A stretch of 64,000 nucleotides of DNA from Nymphaea colorata. Its lineage: Eukaryota > Streptophyta > Magnoliopsida > Nymphaeales > Nymphaeaceae. Where the stretch lies: positions 8,933,001-8,997,000 of the forward strand of contig NC_045148.1 of the NCBI RefSeq assembly GCF_008831285.2, given 5' to 3'. Below are positions 49,201 to 61,943 of the stretch, piece by piece (positions within the stretch are counted from its first letter, which is position 1; each line of letters opens with the position of its first letter). Under the pieces are notes generated by a model. That model ran no database searches. It had not been told where the DNA came from and worked only from the letters and a program-made list of their open reading frames with translations. Both the position numbers and the translations under genes were made by a program.

Positions 49201-52200
49201 TGTGGATTGATTTTTCATGGTGCTTCATCACTTGTTGTCTATTCTTGAAATAACACAAAATTATGTGAATTGTTAAAGATCTGCTATTGTGCATTGTCAC
49301 AAGTATCAATATTTCTTTACAAAGAAACATAAAATCATGTGAAAATAAAGAAAAATGAAAAAGTGAAAAAATCACAATATTTTGAAAGAATTTACGAAAT
49401 GGAAAATTGCATTTTTATCATGTTTTTTTTCATAAAAAATGTTTTTAATGTATCTTAAGTTTTGATGTTTGTTTTAAATTTTTTATAACTATTTTGATTT
49501 TTTATCTATGTTTTCTATTATTTTTTATGTTCTTTGATTTTTTGAATCCCAAAGACTTTTCTGAGAAAAAACAAACTTCTTGATTAGTACTTGAGGGAAA
49601 CCTCACTGACAAAATCCCAAAAATGATTTTTGTGGCAATGTTATCATGTTCAGGAAGTACAGGCCGAAGGATTGCAAATGTGATTCCTTGACCTGTAATT
49701 GTTGGCTATCGGGTTACATCGGCGGCTAACAATTACAGGTTTGAGGGTCCTCCAGCTTTCGCATGACCTGCTTAAAAATCAGAATCTACACTTTTCTACT
49801 ACAAACCCTGCAAAAGCTTTTGTGAATGAGATGTTAATGCATGTTAGTTTTGACATTGCATCTGATGCGACTTTAAGTTGGCTATTCAGTGAATTTGCTT
49901 TTGAATCTCTCCTGTTCAGAATGTCCTTGTTGGATTTTGTGTTACGGTATTTAAACCTGAGTGATTAGTCTATAATTTGTGCATTGTGCAACGATTTCAT
50001 TTAAAGCAAATGTTTCATTTCCTTGTAGCATCTTTTCAGATTCTCTCTTATATTCTTAATTGCTTTTTGGCCTATGTAGGCTGTTCATTCTGGTGCAGAT
50101 CTTGAGTCTGCCATTGCCACTTGCATGGGATACAGTACTGAGGTAATATGAGAGACTATATATGACACAATTACTTCAAATGCAACTTATAGTTGTAGTT
50201 ACAATGCTCGTGAGATCTGAGGAAAACCACAGAATCTCAAATTGGCTCATCAGATTGAAGATACCTTTAGTTTTTTCTTCAGTGGTCTGATATCCTCAGA
50301 TCTCAAACTGTTTAAATGACTTATTGATATTTGTTGTGCCCATCTACCATCCTGCAGGGCATAGATTTTATGTTCAATCTTTTTCTTTTTTGATAATCTG
50401 AGATAATACTCAGATCTCAAACTGTTTAAATGAGCTATTGATATTTGATGACCCCTTCCCCATCCTGCAGGGCCAAGGTTTTATGGTTGGGGTCAACATT
50501 CATCCAGTACAAGGGTTGCCAACTGGGTTTCCAGTAGGTTTTCCTTTTTAGACTTTTGAATCTTATTTCACTGTGAATATTGGATATGGTTGTATATTGT
50601 TAATCCCATTGATTTTCATTTTTGGTTCATTCTGAGCAGGAGTTGCTGCAATTTGTTCTAGATCATGTGGAAGATAAGAATGTTGAACCTCTCCTAGAGG
50701 TAAAAAATGCTATATTATTCTCAACATCTACTCCTCTCGTTTAGCTTATTGTGTTGTTTCCGCTTAATGAGCATAACATGACTGCAGGGGTTGCTGGAGG
50801 CTCGAGCAGAGCTTCGGTCACTGCTTCTTGGATCGTGTGACCGCTTGAAAGATCTTATATTTTTGGACCTTGCCCTTGATTCTACAGTGAGGACAGCTGT
50901 GGAGAGGGGCTATGAAGAGCTGGATCATGCTGAACCACAGGTAACTTTATCTGTTACCCGGAATGTGAATTACTACTAATCTTTCCAATTTTTTTGGCTT
51001 GAAACATTAAAACAGTTCTTTGTCTTGACCTGGTCTCTTTTCCACAGAAAGTCATGTACTTCATCACTTTAGTTCTTGAGAATTTGGCGCTTTCATCAAA
51101 TGAAAATGAAGACATTGTCTACTGTTTGAAGGTATGTTATTGTAATTCTCGGGCCTATAATGACTCAAAGAATTGCTGCATGTGCAATGGTGCCAGCTGT
51201 AATAAATCACCATGACTTTTTTGCATGGCAATCCAAACCCATGCCCAAACTGTATTTGCAAGAGATAAAAATTAAAAAGCATGATGGCGTCAATCAAGGA
51301 CTTGCATGAACACTAGCTTTGTTATAATTGTTCATTTATTTTCAAGTAGATGTGACAGTTATTTCCTGGTAAATAATTCTTTTATTTGTGTGGCCTAGTT
51401 CAAATGACAGAATATTACCTAATCAGAATGATTTTTAAGCAAGTATGTAAGTAAAGTGGTGCTTCTTTGTTATATAACCCTTGTTATGAGTGCACTGTGG
51501 AGGTGCTTGTGTGACAAGGGACAAGGGTGTATCTGTGTGCTTCCTTGACCAAAAAGGACAGGCACAGAAGCACACAAACACATGCACACACACACACAGA
51601 CGCTGTCTCATTGTGCTTGTGTGTGTGTGTGTATATATATATATATTGGACGGATAGATAGAGAAAGAGAGCGAGCTTCCTGACCATTGTCAGTAAGCCT
51701 ACCCATCACGACTGTCTGGTTGCCTTTCTGTGCAGGAGAGATCGATTAGCACTCTTGTGAAAGGGGGAGGCATCAGCCTCCCCTGTTCTCTCCTCGACTC
51801 CTCCCCCTTTTTGGCAAGTGGAAAACCCCATCCATTCACCAACGGGCTACAGCCACATTGCAGGCTGCTGGCTAGAGGAGAAGCTTGTTGGGGGGTTTTT
51901 GGAAAAAAAAAGGGTGTGGTGGGGGGGGAGGAGTTTGGGGTGAGGGGAGGAAGTTCCTCTCGCAGGGGGAGATGTCAGCCTCCCTCATCCATGGATGCCT
52001 CTTTCTTAGAGAGGGCATCGAGGCCCCCATGCAGACAGGGAAAAAAAAAGAAAGAAAGAAAACATTGCAACCGTCTAATCATCAGGAAGCACTGTCTTTG
52101 AAAGGATGGTTGCGATGGGCAGGCTTCCTGACGCTGGGCTTCCAGTATCAAGAAGCACTCTATGTGTGTGTATGTTTTTATATATATTCATGTATTTGAA

Positions 52201-55200
52201 TTAGAGTGTCTAGTATATATAGCCATCAAATGTTAACGGGCATGCTGCAGCTGCATACTGTGGTAACAATTACCTGACTTTAGTAGAGCAGCCTGTCTGC
52301 TTTATCCATGTGACTTAACATGTAAGCGAATGGTCTATCCTTGTAATAGGTTTTGGTGGGGATCAAGATAGGAAGTTTAAATGAGGAATAGACAAGGTCA
52401 TACTAAACACCCAACCATGTAGCCCTTGGCCAAGCAAACATGGTGCTCATGTAAATAATCTGGTCATCACTTTTCCAACTACTTAAATGAAAAATGAGCT
52501 GGCAAGGAATGTACTGTCCTATGCTTTTATGGATGATCATAGACTTCGTGCCTGAGAAAAAAAGAAGCAGTTGCAGTGACTCAGCGAGCTATAGATGTTT
52601 CTTCCAGTCTATCTTGGTGCCCTCAACTATTAAAATGGAAAAAAGACAGATCAAACAAATCAAAGGAAGAAGCCCTTAACTGTATAATAAGTGAAAAAGT
52701 ATGGACTTACAGAAATTATACATTCAACCTTATATAATGATGTACTTGCTAGATAACTTCTCAATGAACATTAAGTTGTAGAATTAAAAGGATATCCAAG
52801 CACGTATGAGAACTGGGGCTATATCTATTGAAATGAATGCTTGTTGCTCACACGGCTTCAGTGTTTGATCTGAAATTTTTCTAAGCAATACTAGCAGTTT
52901 ATTGGTTTTGGTTTTAGATGCTTCTCATATCATAAGACTTGCTTCAGATCTTGTATTTTTTGCAGGCTATAAACACAAAAGATTGATTATCATCTTACTG
53001 GGTAGATCTAAATGAGGAAATAAGCTCATGTCACCTCCAAAACAGTGTAACTGAGTTGTCTCTGATGTAGTGTTTGAGGCCCCGGAATCAGGATTCTGGA
53101 ATTAGCATTCCAGAATCTTGATTCTGGAATTGGGAAAATGGGAAATTAGATGCCTGGTACCAAAATAATTTTGTGTTTGCATAAATGAAATTGGGTTTCT
53201 TGGAAACCCTTTCTGCGTTTGATGGGCATGGACGGGATAAAAATTGGAATTAAAGCATTGTTTTTTATTTTCTTTTTAAAAATCTGTGGGTTATCCCTGT
53301 AATGTTTTATAAGGGATTAACAGTTTAACATTATTCCCAGTAAAAAATAGTGGGACGTCAAAGTAATTTTTTAAAAAGATGTCAACCATTCTGAAAATTT
53401 GTGAAAAAATCTGGGGCTGACATGAAAATTTTCATCAACAGGTATACAAGCCAATTCCACAGATTTCTTTCTCATTTTCGTGTTGCTTTGCTCTCTCTTC
53501 TCTCTGTCCTTCTCTCTTTCTCTCTTCACTGTGAACAATGTCCCAGCTCTGGCATGCAGATAACTTAATCTAAGGATGAGTACAACTGAGAATTTCTCTC
53601 TTAGTGATGGTTAAAAACTTAAAAGAACTAATCTTTCCTTCTTTTTTTTTCCTGACATTACAATGTCCTATTAATTCAGTAATATGAATTGGATGGACTT
53701 GGTGAAACTCATAGAACATGAAAGTGAGAACTTGTGATGCTGAATTGGTTCATCAATTTAATTTTTCAGTGCTAGTAATTCTTTTGATTTTCAAAAGATG
53801 GAAATGTGTATCCTGCTAAGGTGAAAGAATGGACATGTACAACTTGCTAGCATGAACTTGTCTTACCCTACTATTCAGCAGATGATGGTGCATGATCATG
53901 AATAATGTTTCATTTATTATCATTGTCTCCTACAAGTTCTCGGATTATTTAACAGTTCTTTCCTCTTTTTGAAGGGATGGGACCATGCTATCCAAATGTT
54001 GAAGTCTAAAAGTGGTTGTTGGGCACTTTTTGCAAAATCTGTTCTTGATAGAACACGGCTTGCTTTGGCAACCAAGGCCGAACACTTTCAGAATGTCTTA
54101 CAACCATCGGCTGAATATCTTGGTTCAATGCTTGGAGTTGAACAATGGGCAGTAAGTACCTGTTATATTGCTGCATGATGCATATACAACATATGGGCAT
54201 GCACACACATATTACACATTCCTTCTGTGAAGTGTATCGAGAATGATATTCATATAAATCTTCAATAAGAATTATATTCATATAAATCTTCATACAGTTG
54301 AGCATATTCACTGAAGAAGTCATTAGAGCTGGATCAGCTGCTTCTTTATCAATGCTTCTGAACCGGATTGATCCTGTTCTTCGCAGGCTGGCTAATCTAG
54401 GCAGGTCGGTATATACTTTGAAAATTATTAATTTTCTTTCACCCTGAGAAAAGGTCTCTTAGTATATTTGCTGTCTTATGGTGCATTTACAAATCTGCTT
54501 TTTCTTTTTCCTTCTTTCTCTCTTTGTAATGGTGAACCTTGCCCAAGGGTCATTAACTACTTGCAATGCTGTTAACGGTGCTTGGATCAGTTGGCAAGTC
54601 ATTAGTCCAGTTGAAGTTACTGGATCTGTTGCAGTCGTGGATGAGTTGCTTTCTGTACAAAATAAATCGTATGAAAAGCCGACAATTTTAATCGCCAAGA
54701 GAGTAAAGGGAGAGGAAGAAATTCCTGACGGTACAGTTGCTGTATTGACACCTGATATGCCAGATGTCCTTTCACATGTTTCGGTTAGAGCAAGGAATAG
54801 CAAGGTGGTTCCTCCATTTTCTTTTCATGTTTATCCCATTATGAGAATGCAAAGGAGGTGCAAGCTGATACCTGTTTATCATGTAGGTTTGCTTTGCAAC
54901 ATGCTTTGACAACAATATTCTTGCTGACCTTCAATCAAAAGAAGGGAAAATTTTAAGCTTAAAGCCTACCTCGTCGGATCTTGTTTATAGGTGACTTGGT
55001 TTACAGATTAAATATTTTGTGGAGTATATTTCTGCCTGGAAAATTGAATGCAATGAATACTGAAACATTTGTTTTTATATATGAGGCACCCCTTATTGCC
55101 TTCCCGCATCTCAAGTTTCTTTAAGTTCCGGGTGCTGCTCAATTGGCCTCATATGATACAAAAGAGCATAAAAATTAGACTAATATTTTAATGCTTCATT

Positions 55201-58200
55201 GTCTTGGTTGTCAGAATGATTGATGCCGGCGAAGTTTCAAGCAATAATGAAATAACATCAAAAGAAGGATCAGCACCATCTTTAACCATAAGTAGAAAGC
55301 AATTTGCTGGCAAATATGCAATATGTGCACATGAATTTTCTAACGACCTGGTGAGTTAAATAATTATTTTTTTTCTTTTCCGTGAATAAATTTGACATGT
55401 GAGACATTGTTGGACTAAATTAAAGTACAAATCCCTCTTTCTTTTAAAAAAAAATTGACGTGTGATCTATTTAGGCTACTTTCAATAGCTCTCCACTGGT
55501 ATTGTCTATTCAATGTCGAATTCCATTTTTACAGGTTGGAGCTAAATCACGAAACATTGGCTTCCTAAAGGATAAAGTGCCTTCCTGGGTTGGGATACCT
55601 ACATCAGTTGCACTACCGTTTGGAGTTTTTGAAAAAGTCATATCATATGATGCAAACAAGGTTAACCATCTCTTAACTGGAGAATTTCTCATCTCCATGC
55701 ACTGTGATTAAACATTTGAATACAAACTCAAGATTTGTTAAGACTTTCATAATCTTCTAATAAAGTAATGCAATTATTTTATTTTCTCTTTTTTAAACTC
55801 ACGACTACTATGTGGACCTTATATGTGATTACAGGAAATAGCTGATAAAGTGTCTAGCTTGAAGAAAAAGCTAGAGGAGGGAGAATTCAATGTCCTTCAC
55901 GAGATACGTGATACTGTTCTGCAGCTTGTTGCACCAAATGAACTGGTAAGTTTCATTTTGCTGCATATTTTCCTGGATGCTAGAAATGTTAGTTTTAAGA
56001 AGCAAAACTTGTCCAATTACGTGAGCTTTATGACTGGGATTGTTGTTAATAATGGTATACATGGAAAAGTGAGTTCCACAAAAAATTGTCATTTCTAATA
56101 TGCTGTTCTCTAAATGAAAGCGAAGTATCCGTTTGTGAACTTGTGAGCCCTACTGTATGGAGCCTGTGGCATGGTTCTTAGTTTCTTGCTTTATCTTCTG
56201 AAAGATGCTTTCCTGTATCAGGATGTAAAAGACATCCTTGGCCTTCTGGAGAATAATGATATGTTTGAGAAATGAGGTAGGGGGAGCCGAATCTTAACGT
56301 ATGCCAGAACATGATAATGCCAATCAAGAGGAAAAGGAGAAGTATTTGTCGTAATATTTTGAAAATATGGTCAATTTCAATTTCTCATGGAAATATTTTG
56401 ATATTTGGCATTGTTCTCCTAATTTTTTAAAAATTTATTTTTAAATATTTTTAGATGTTTTTTCACTTTTAAGTTTTTAACAGTTTAACCATTCTAATGC
56501 TACAAAAACTTTTTGAAAACTGACAATTTCATAAGTTTTATATTACTTTTGTATATTTTTTCATCTTTTAAACTCCTGAGAGTTTCCTGAGGAAGACATT
56601 TAAAGTTTTAAACCGATTAACGCCCTAGAAGAACATCTTCCATAAAAATCCAAGAACCATATTTGTTACTGTGCTGGCTGCTTCTACCTAAAGTGAGAAG
56701 TGAGCTTCTTGGAAGCACATTTTAGTTGCTAAAATGTCCATGCCTTACCTAGGTTGGGGAATATCTTGGGGAAAGTTAAATTTTATTAGTAGAAAACTCA
56801 CTTGTCAGTTGATTTTTTCTCTTTCCTTAGCCGATTTCATTTTTATCTTATTTCTTCCATGTGCTGTTCTCCTGTTGTTTTCTATAATGTTTGTGTGATT
56901 ATAGTTACCAACTGATTTTACTTGAACCTTGCATTTAGAAAGTGGAATCCCAGAAATCCCAAGCAAAATCTTCATTTTTCTTCTAAAGAGAACGAAATTT
57001 GATAAAACTATCATCCACATCTAGTTCACTTTTAATATTCAATATTTATTGGGGCGACTCTCCTTGTGCTCCGCATTCTTTTATTCTAACTTTTTAATTT
57101 TGTGATTTTTTATATTGGTATGTTCATTCTTTGATATCTTGACTGTTTCACTTGCTCATTTCCTGCTCATCTTGCTGTTAGTTCTCACTTGTTTCTACCA
57201 CTGCTTGTCACTCTTTTTTCATTTTCTTTGACTTTCCTATTATCTTGAAAAGCGTATCGTGTTTCCTGCTTCATAGCATTGTGGGCTCTCACCTCTGTGC
57301 TTCCCCTTCCTTTATCAATTTCACACCTTGGTAATCATAGGTTGTACAAGGAAAGCACAATTTACATTCAATATCTGGAAATATATAAACCGGCTAAAAA
57401 AAACTTGATTGAAATTTTACTTGACTTTGTCGTGCTTATAAGTATATTGAAATTATTCTTTGATGGCTTTTGCTTTACTTTGATTTGCATGTATACTGTA
57501 TTGTCCCAATGATTCTTAAGTTAATCATGCAGAGTTGCATGGCTTAAAGATGTTGAGATGTGAATGTAACTTTTTCAGGTTGAAGAACTGAAGCTAAAAC
57601 TGAGAGAATCTGGCATGCCATGGCCTGGTGATGAAGGTGCAGAACGGTGGGAGCAAGCTTGGATGGCAATAAAAAGGGTTAGAATCATCACTATGATCTA
57701 TTGGCATTGATGCATGTGATGAGCTGGCAAAAACTTTCAAATTATTATTACTGAAGAAAGAATACATGCACTGAACATATACCTGTTAAATAACAGGATA
57801 ATTATCAATAGATTTTAGGGAGTAGTCAGCAGTCGAGTTGTCAATGAAAAGTTGATTGCTCTGGTAAGAATATTAAAGGTTTAAGATCGTTTAGCTTCTT
57901 TTGGCACTAAAATGTAAATTTTTATGTAACACTTTATGAAGTTCAATTAAATCAAGTTTTCGTAGTGAAACTAATATATTGGTTCATGGTCCAATTTTAC
58001 TGTTACTATAACAAAATGAACCATACAAGGGATAGACCTTGTGATGGATATTTTCTTGTACACTTACTATCAGCATTCCACTATCCAAATTCTGATGCCC
58101 AGTTATGTTCTTTGCTGCAATTTGTTAATTGGACCATCTTGTTGTTTTGTTCTTATAACTTCCTGACAGAAATGAACTATGTGCTTTCTAGGTTTGGGCT

Positions 58201-61200
58201 TCAAAATGGAATGAAAGAGCATATTTCAGCACTAGGAAGGTGAAATTGGACCATGACTCTCTCTGCATGGCTGTCTTAGTACAGGAAATTATTAGTGCTG
58301 ACTATGCATTTGTTATCCACACTACAAACCCTTCTTCTAGTGATCCATCAGAAATATATGCCGAGGTATATTGGATTTGCTAAATGAATAGGTTCTTTGC
58401 TTTCTTTATACTGAACATTTTGCTCCCATTATGCAGGTTGTGAGAGGACTGGGGGAAACACTTGTAGGAGCATATCCAGGTCGGGCGTTAAGTTTTATCT
58501 GTAAGAAGAATGACCTGAATTCTCCGAAGGTGAGGCTGTTGTTTGTTGATTTCACATGCTTGAAAGGTCGTGGTACATGATATTGCAAACAAAGAATAAA
58601 GTACTTTATGACATCAAAAGGAACATCTATCTGTAACTTTCTAATATTTTCCATGCCCAAGGATTACAAATTCTGTTCTGGGCAAGCCTTTTATTGAGGT
58701 AGTTGCAACTGAGGTGGCTGCTTTTTACTTTGTAGTCCAAACTAGGGTTTCATGTATGGGGTAATTCTTCAGCCTATGATATCAGGAACTCAGATTAATC
58801 ATTTATGCCCTAAGTTTGCATGTAACTTTTCGCCTCGGAGGTTCCTTAGAACTATGAAATTGGACCTGGTTTGCTGGGGAGGGCAAGAGTAAAAGTATAC
58901 GGAGAGATCATTAAAATCATAATATCTATCAAAGTACTTAAGCTCCTCCAGATTCCTGATGTCCTCATGGGGTTCTTTTATAGAACCATGCAGGATCTAG
59001 GTTTTATTGCAATTTTTTATTACTATCCTAACTTCAGCATGATGTTATCTGCTTGCAGTAGGGCAGAGTTCCCTACTTCCTGCTTGTTTTCCCCATACCT
59101 TTTCATGTTTTTGCAACGTATGTCTCTTTGCCAGGAGAGTAGTAGAGCGTAGGGTGTTATGAGTTAAGCCCATTCGGTGACAAACACTGCATGTAAATAC
59201 ACACACACGCACACACACACCCCATCAACTCCTCTTGTTTAAAGGCCATGGAAATTTTTTAGGCCCTAAAATGAGCATTAATTTAATTAAATTGTTGGTA
59301 TATTAGGCTATGGAATTCAATAGCAATGACCTGCCAAATTTGAACATTTTCTGAACTTGATATTTATGCCTGCATGCTGCTACATGCACTTCAAAATTTT
59401 GGATACTCTTATCTGCTTATTCATGACAAATTTGAATGATCGAGATGATTTATATTTGTGCAAATCGCGATTGTATCCAAGGTATTTTTGATGCCAATAA
59501 CATGAAACTTTTCGACCACTAAATCTTCCTGTTGAATTTGTTTCTTCAGATACTTGGTTACCCTAGCAAACCTTTTGGCCTCTTCATAAGGCAATCAATC
59601 ATCTTCCGCTCTGATTCTAATGGTGAAGATCTTGAGGGCTATGCTGGTGCTGGCCTTTATGACAGGTTAGCTAGTTGTAATCTATTATGGTAGAGAAAAC
59701 TTTGTTGCTTTGATGATACACTTCATGCAGTTACAATCATTAAATGCACTCGGTCTGTGTGATGTGTTCATGCGGTTTTTTTTTTAAGAAACTTAAAAAG
59801 TTGATTTAACTACCTGATTGATCCTTACTCTTTTCAAAAAGCAATATCATAGAGTAGGCCTTTCTTTGTCTGCTGAATTCACTTGTTCTGCATAATGTGT
59901 TCATGATGTTTCTGCTAAATAAATCTAAACTCTATTGCAGTAGCTTTTCTATCCTTTCTTTTAAGTGGATGAAATTTTATGGAGTAGGCCACTTATTGTT
60001 TGTTGATTAATTTATTTTCAGTTAAACTTTCATATTAATTGTCAATCTTTTGACAAAATTGGAAGTTGTTATGTCATTATTCTGACATCATTTTTTGTAA
60101 CTTAATATGCTATTTATATGTATGAAAAGCTTGATCCAATATTAAATCCTAGTTCTGAAACCTCATGAACCTCTGTCGCATGGATGCAATCATGGGTTTA
60201 CGGATTCACCAATTCTTGTGGAATTCACAATGTGTAATCAGATGATAACCAGCTTGGATAAACTGATCTTTGAGTCATAGGCCAGCAAGTTGGCTTGATA
60301 ACTTGTCTGGTTCATAACCGTCTAACAGTTTCCTTTTTATCACAAGCTAATGAATCAGTTGAACGTTACTATAAATAACAACTACAGCTTGTAGCAAAGA
60401 ACTGAAAGCCTGTAGAATAAGAACCACAAGAACTATATTTGTAGCAAAATATGACAAAATTTGAAGATTTTAGATCTCTTTTTTTTTGTCCTGCACCAGG
60501 GAAAGGATCATTCCCTGAAAATCCCAAGTCATTGAACGGTGAGTTGTAAGGGAGAGGAAACTTCATTTCCTAAGACCTAGTCATAAAAACTTTCTTTAGA
60601 AGCTAATCATCCACTGCTTTTGTCAAGAACAGACTAAAAAGATCAGTACAACTTGCAGACAAACTAATATTGCTTGGTCAGACGCAGGATTGGGTGAGTC
60701 ATTACACAACTGAGTCAGACAATTCTGAACTGTTTTTTCTGGGATTCAGTTATGAATGGAGAAATACTAGAATGCTGACCCAGTTATATGCTAATCTCGG
60801 TTGGCTCCATGGTTCTCTTGTCACCTCTCCACATGTGCCAACTTCAAATGTAATGAGTGAAGATGGAGATCCATGTCATGTCTCATGGGAATAATAATAA
60901 ACTTCTGGAAGTCTTATTTGAATCCAGGACAGACATTTGGTTTGCCTAGGGTGCCTAGTTTGTGGTTTGAAGATGGATACTATAGTCTTCTGCCCTTCTT
61001 ACTCGACCACTACCACATGAACCAACCATGTCGATTGTGCCTTACATTGGCCTTAGAAACTCGTTTTTTACCTTCCACTAAATTTTCCAGTTGCTTCTTC
61101 ACTAAAGTGTACACTTAACCTCATTTTTTTTTGAGGCAGAATTTGTTACTCTGATTCAAAATCTTCTGCATAAAGTAAAAAAGGTTTTATTGATGGATTG

Positions 61201-61943
61201 ATCATATTGCTCGTTAGCAGTGTCTTGCATTTACCTCTTTCTGCATCTTCCTGAAGTTCTCAATGACACCATACTTGGCCCTCCACATTTCGGTCAGTGG
61301 TTCATGTTGATGATGTGAATAGGTCATAATTGCAGATCTCAGCCACTCTTTCTCCATATTGATTGATACTATTTTAGTAGTTATGACAACCTGTAAGCAC
61401 TCAACTTCAGTCGAAGTTAATTTTATATGGAGGTATGCATGTATGTATTCCTTAAGCTTGTTTACATCCTTGAGATCTATCCCTGGGTCTAAGTTATTAG
61501 AAAACAAATTCCAAATATTCATAGGAGTGATGAAGTAAGTGGAAGAAATGAGAGTTCTGGAACTTTTTTTTTTAAATTTTATTGTTATCTTGCCTTTCTG
61601 CTCTGTCAATATCACCTTATATCCAGCTGACCTTACAGATCTGACCTACTGGGATGCACTTCTGTTTATTTCTCTTGTCTTGTTTTTTTCATCTACATAA
61701 TGGTTGACAATCCTGCATCTGTTGCTGAAAATGGGCAGTGTACCCATGGATAAAGAAGAGAAGGTTTTTCTGGACTACACTTTGGATCCGTTAATAACAG
61801 ATACCAACTTCCAAAACTCTATGTTGTCATCCATTGCACGAGCTGGAAATGCAATTGAAGAGCTGTATGGAACCCCACAAGATATCGAAGGTGTCGTGAA
61901 GGATGGAAAAATTTTTGTTGTCCAAACTAGGCCACAAATGTGA
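40272..61943 (+). CDS. GWD1: Alpha-glucan water dikinase 1 (GWD1/SEX1), plastid, 33 coding exons, 1468 aa
   Basis: Exons: 40272-40562, 41370-41411, 41493-41602, 41680-41758, 41842-41933, 42019-42172, 42590-42802, 42895-43233, 43331-43438, 43609-43707, 44204-44338, 44441-44526, 47484-47618, 48508-48670, 48745-48834, 48916-49101, 50080-50142, 50471-50533, 50640-50699, 50788-50940, 51048-51131, 53975-54151, 54298-54404, 54591-54804, 54887-54990, 55215-55350, 55535-55660, 55835-55945, 57579-57677, 58192-58365, 58437-58529, 59550-59665, 61739-61943. All phases agree. The enzyme moves the beta-phosphate of ATP to C6 of starch glucosyl units, opening granules for breakdown. Order: transit peptide (about 1-75); two CBM45 starch-binding domains with LHWG (W140) and LHWG (W466); CKGGMMEEWHQKLHNN block; phosphohistidine domain with MPDVLSHVSVRARN (H1072); redox motif CFATC (C1083, C1087); C-terminal ATP-binding domain with RSDSNGEDLEGYAGAGLYD. 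Length matches the family (about 1400-1465). Intron 4 appears GC-AG. No disabling change seen. Confidence 0.95.
40890..40910 (+). repeat. (TG)n microsatellite in GWD1 intron 1
   Basis: About ten TG units followed by CATATATATC. Confidence 0.9.
41311..41353 (+). repeat. 21-bp direct duplication just before GWD1 exon 2
   Basis: The word CTATGTAGAATCTGATATTT occurs twice in tandem, ending about 17 bases upstream of the exon 2 acceptor. It is in the branch-point zone of a 42-bp micro-exon. Confidence 0.85.
44527..47483 (+). other. GWD1: Large GWD1 intron 12
   Basis: A 2.96-kb AT-rich intron. It contains no supported gene; short frames such as 46804-47139 lack any family signal. Probably expanded by decayed repeats. 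Confidence 0.7.
48006..48430. repeat. Two adjacent tandem duplications in GWD1 intron 13
   Basis: A 123-bp unit starting TGATGTGAAATGATATCGAA is repeated at 48006 and 48129. Directly after it a second, unrelated unit of about 100 bp containing TAAATTGTCAACACTTGTTA occurs at 48271 and 48371. Copies differ by few bases. Two separate duplications side by side in one intron suggest replication slippage in this stretch. Confidence 0.88.
50285..50490 (+). repeat. Partial duplication including the GWD1 exon 18 splice acceptor
   Basis: The segment before exon 18 (CAGATCTCAAACTGTTTAAATG through CCATCCTGCAGGGC) is present twice, about 113 bp apart. The upstream copy has its own TGCAG at 50353-50357 followed by GGCATAGATTTTATG, a degenerate version of the start of exon 18 (GGCCAAGGTTTTATG, from 50471). 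Confidence 0.85.
51132..53974 (+). other. GWD1: Large GWD1 intron 21 with GC-rich insert
   Basis: A 2.84-kb intron. Between about 51730 and 52150 it has purine-rich, GC-rich DNA (GGGGGAGG runs, CAGCCTCCC) unlike the rest, with TG and TA runs on both sides (51616-51646 and about 52163-52190). This may be an inserted element, but no TIRs were established. Confidence 0.5.
59666..61738 (+). other. GWD1: GWD1 last intron, 2.07 kb
   Basis: AT-rich intron between the ATP-binding exon 32 and the final exon. It contains a long antisense frame (61214-61615, minus strand, 133 codons without a stop, first ATG internal) with no recognised family. Confidence 0.6.

Noticed and set aside
51730-52199. Overlapping plus-strand frames of 104-123 codons in GWD1 intron 21
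   Set aside because: They lie in purine-rich low-complexity DNA inside an intron with no splice or family support.
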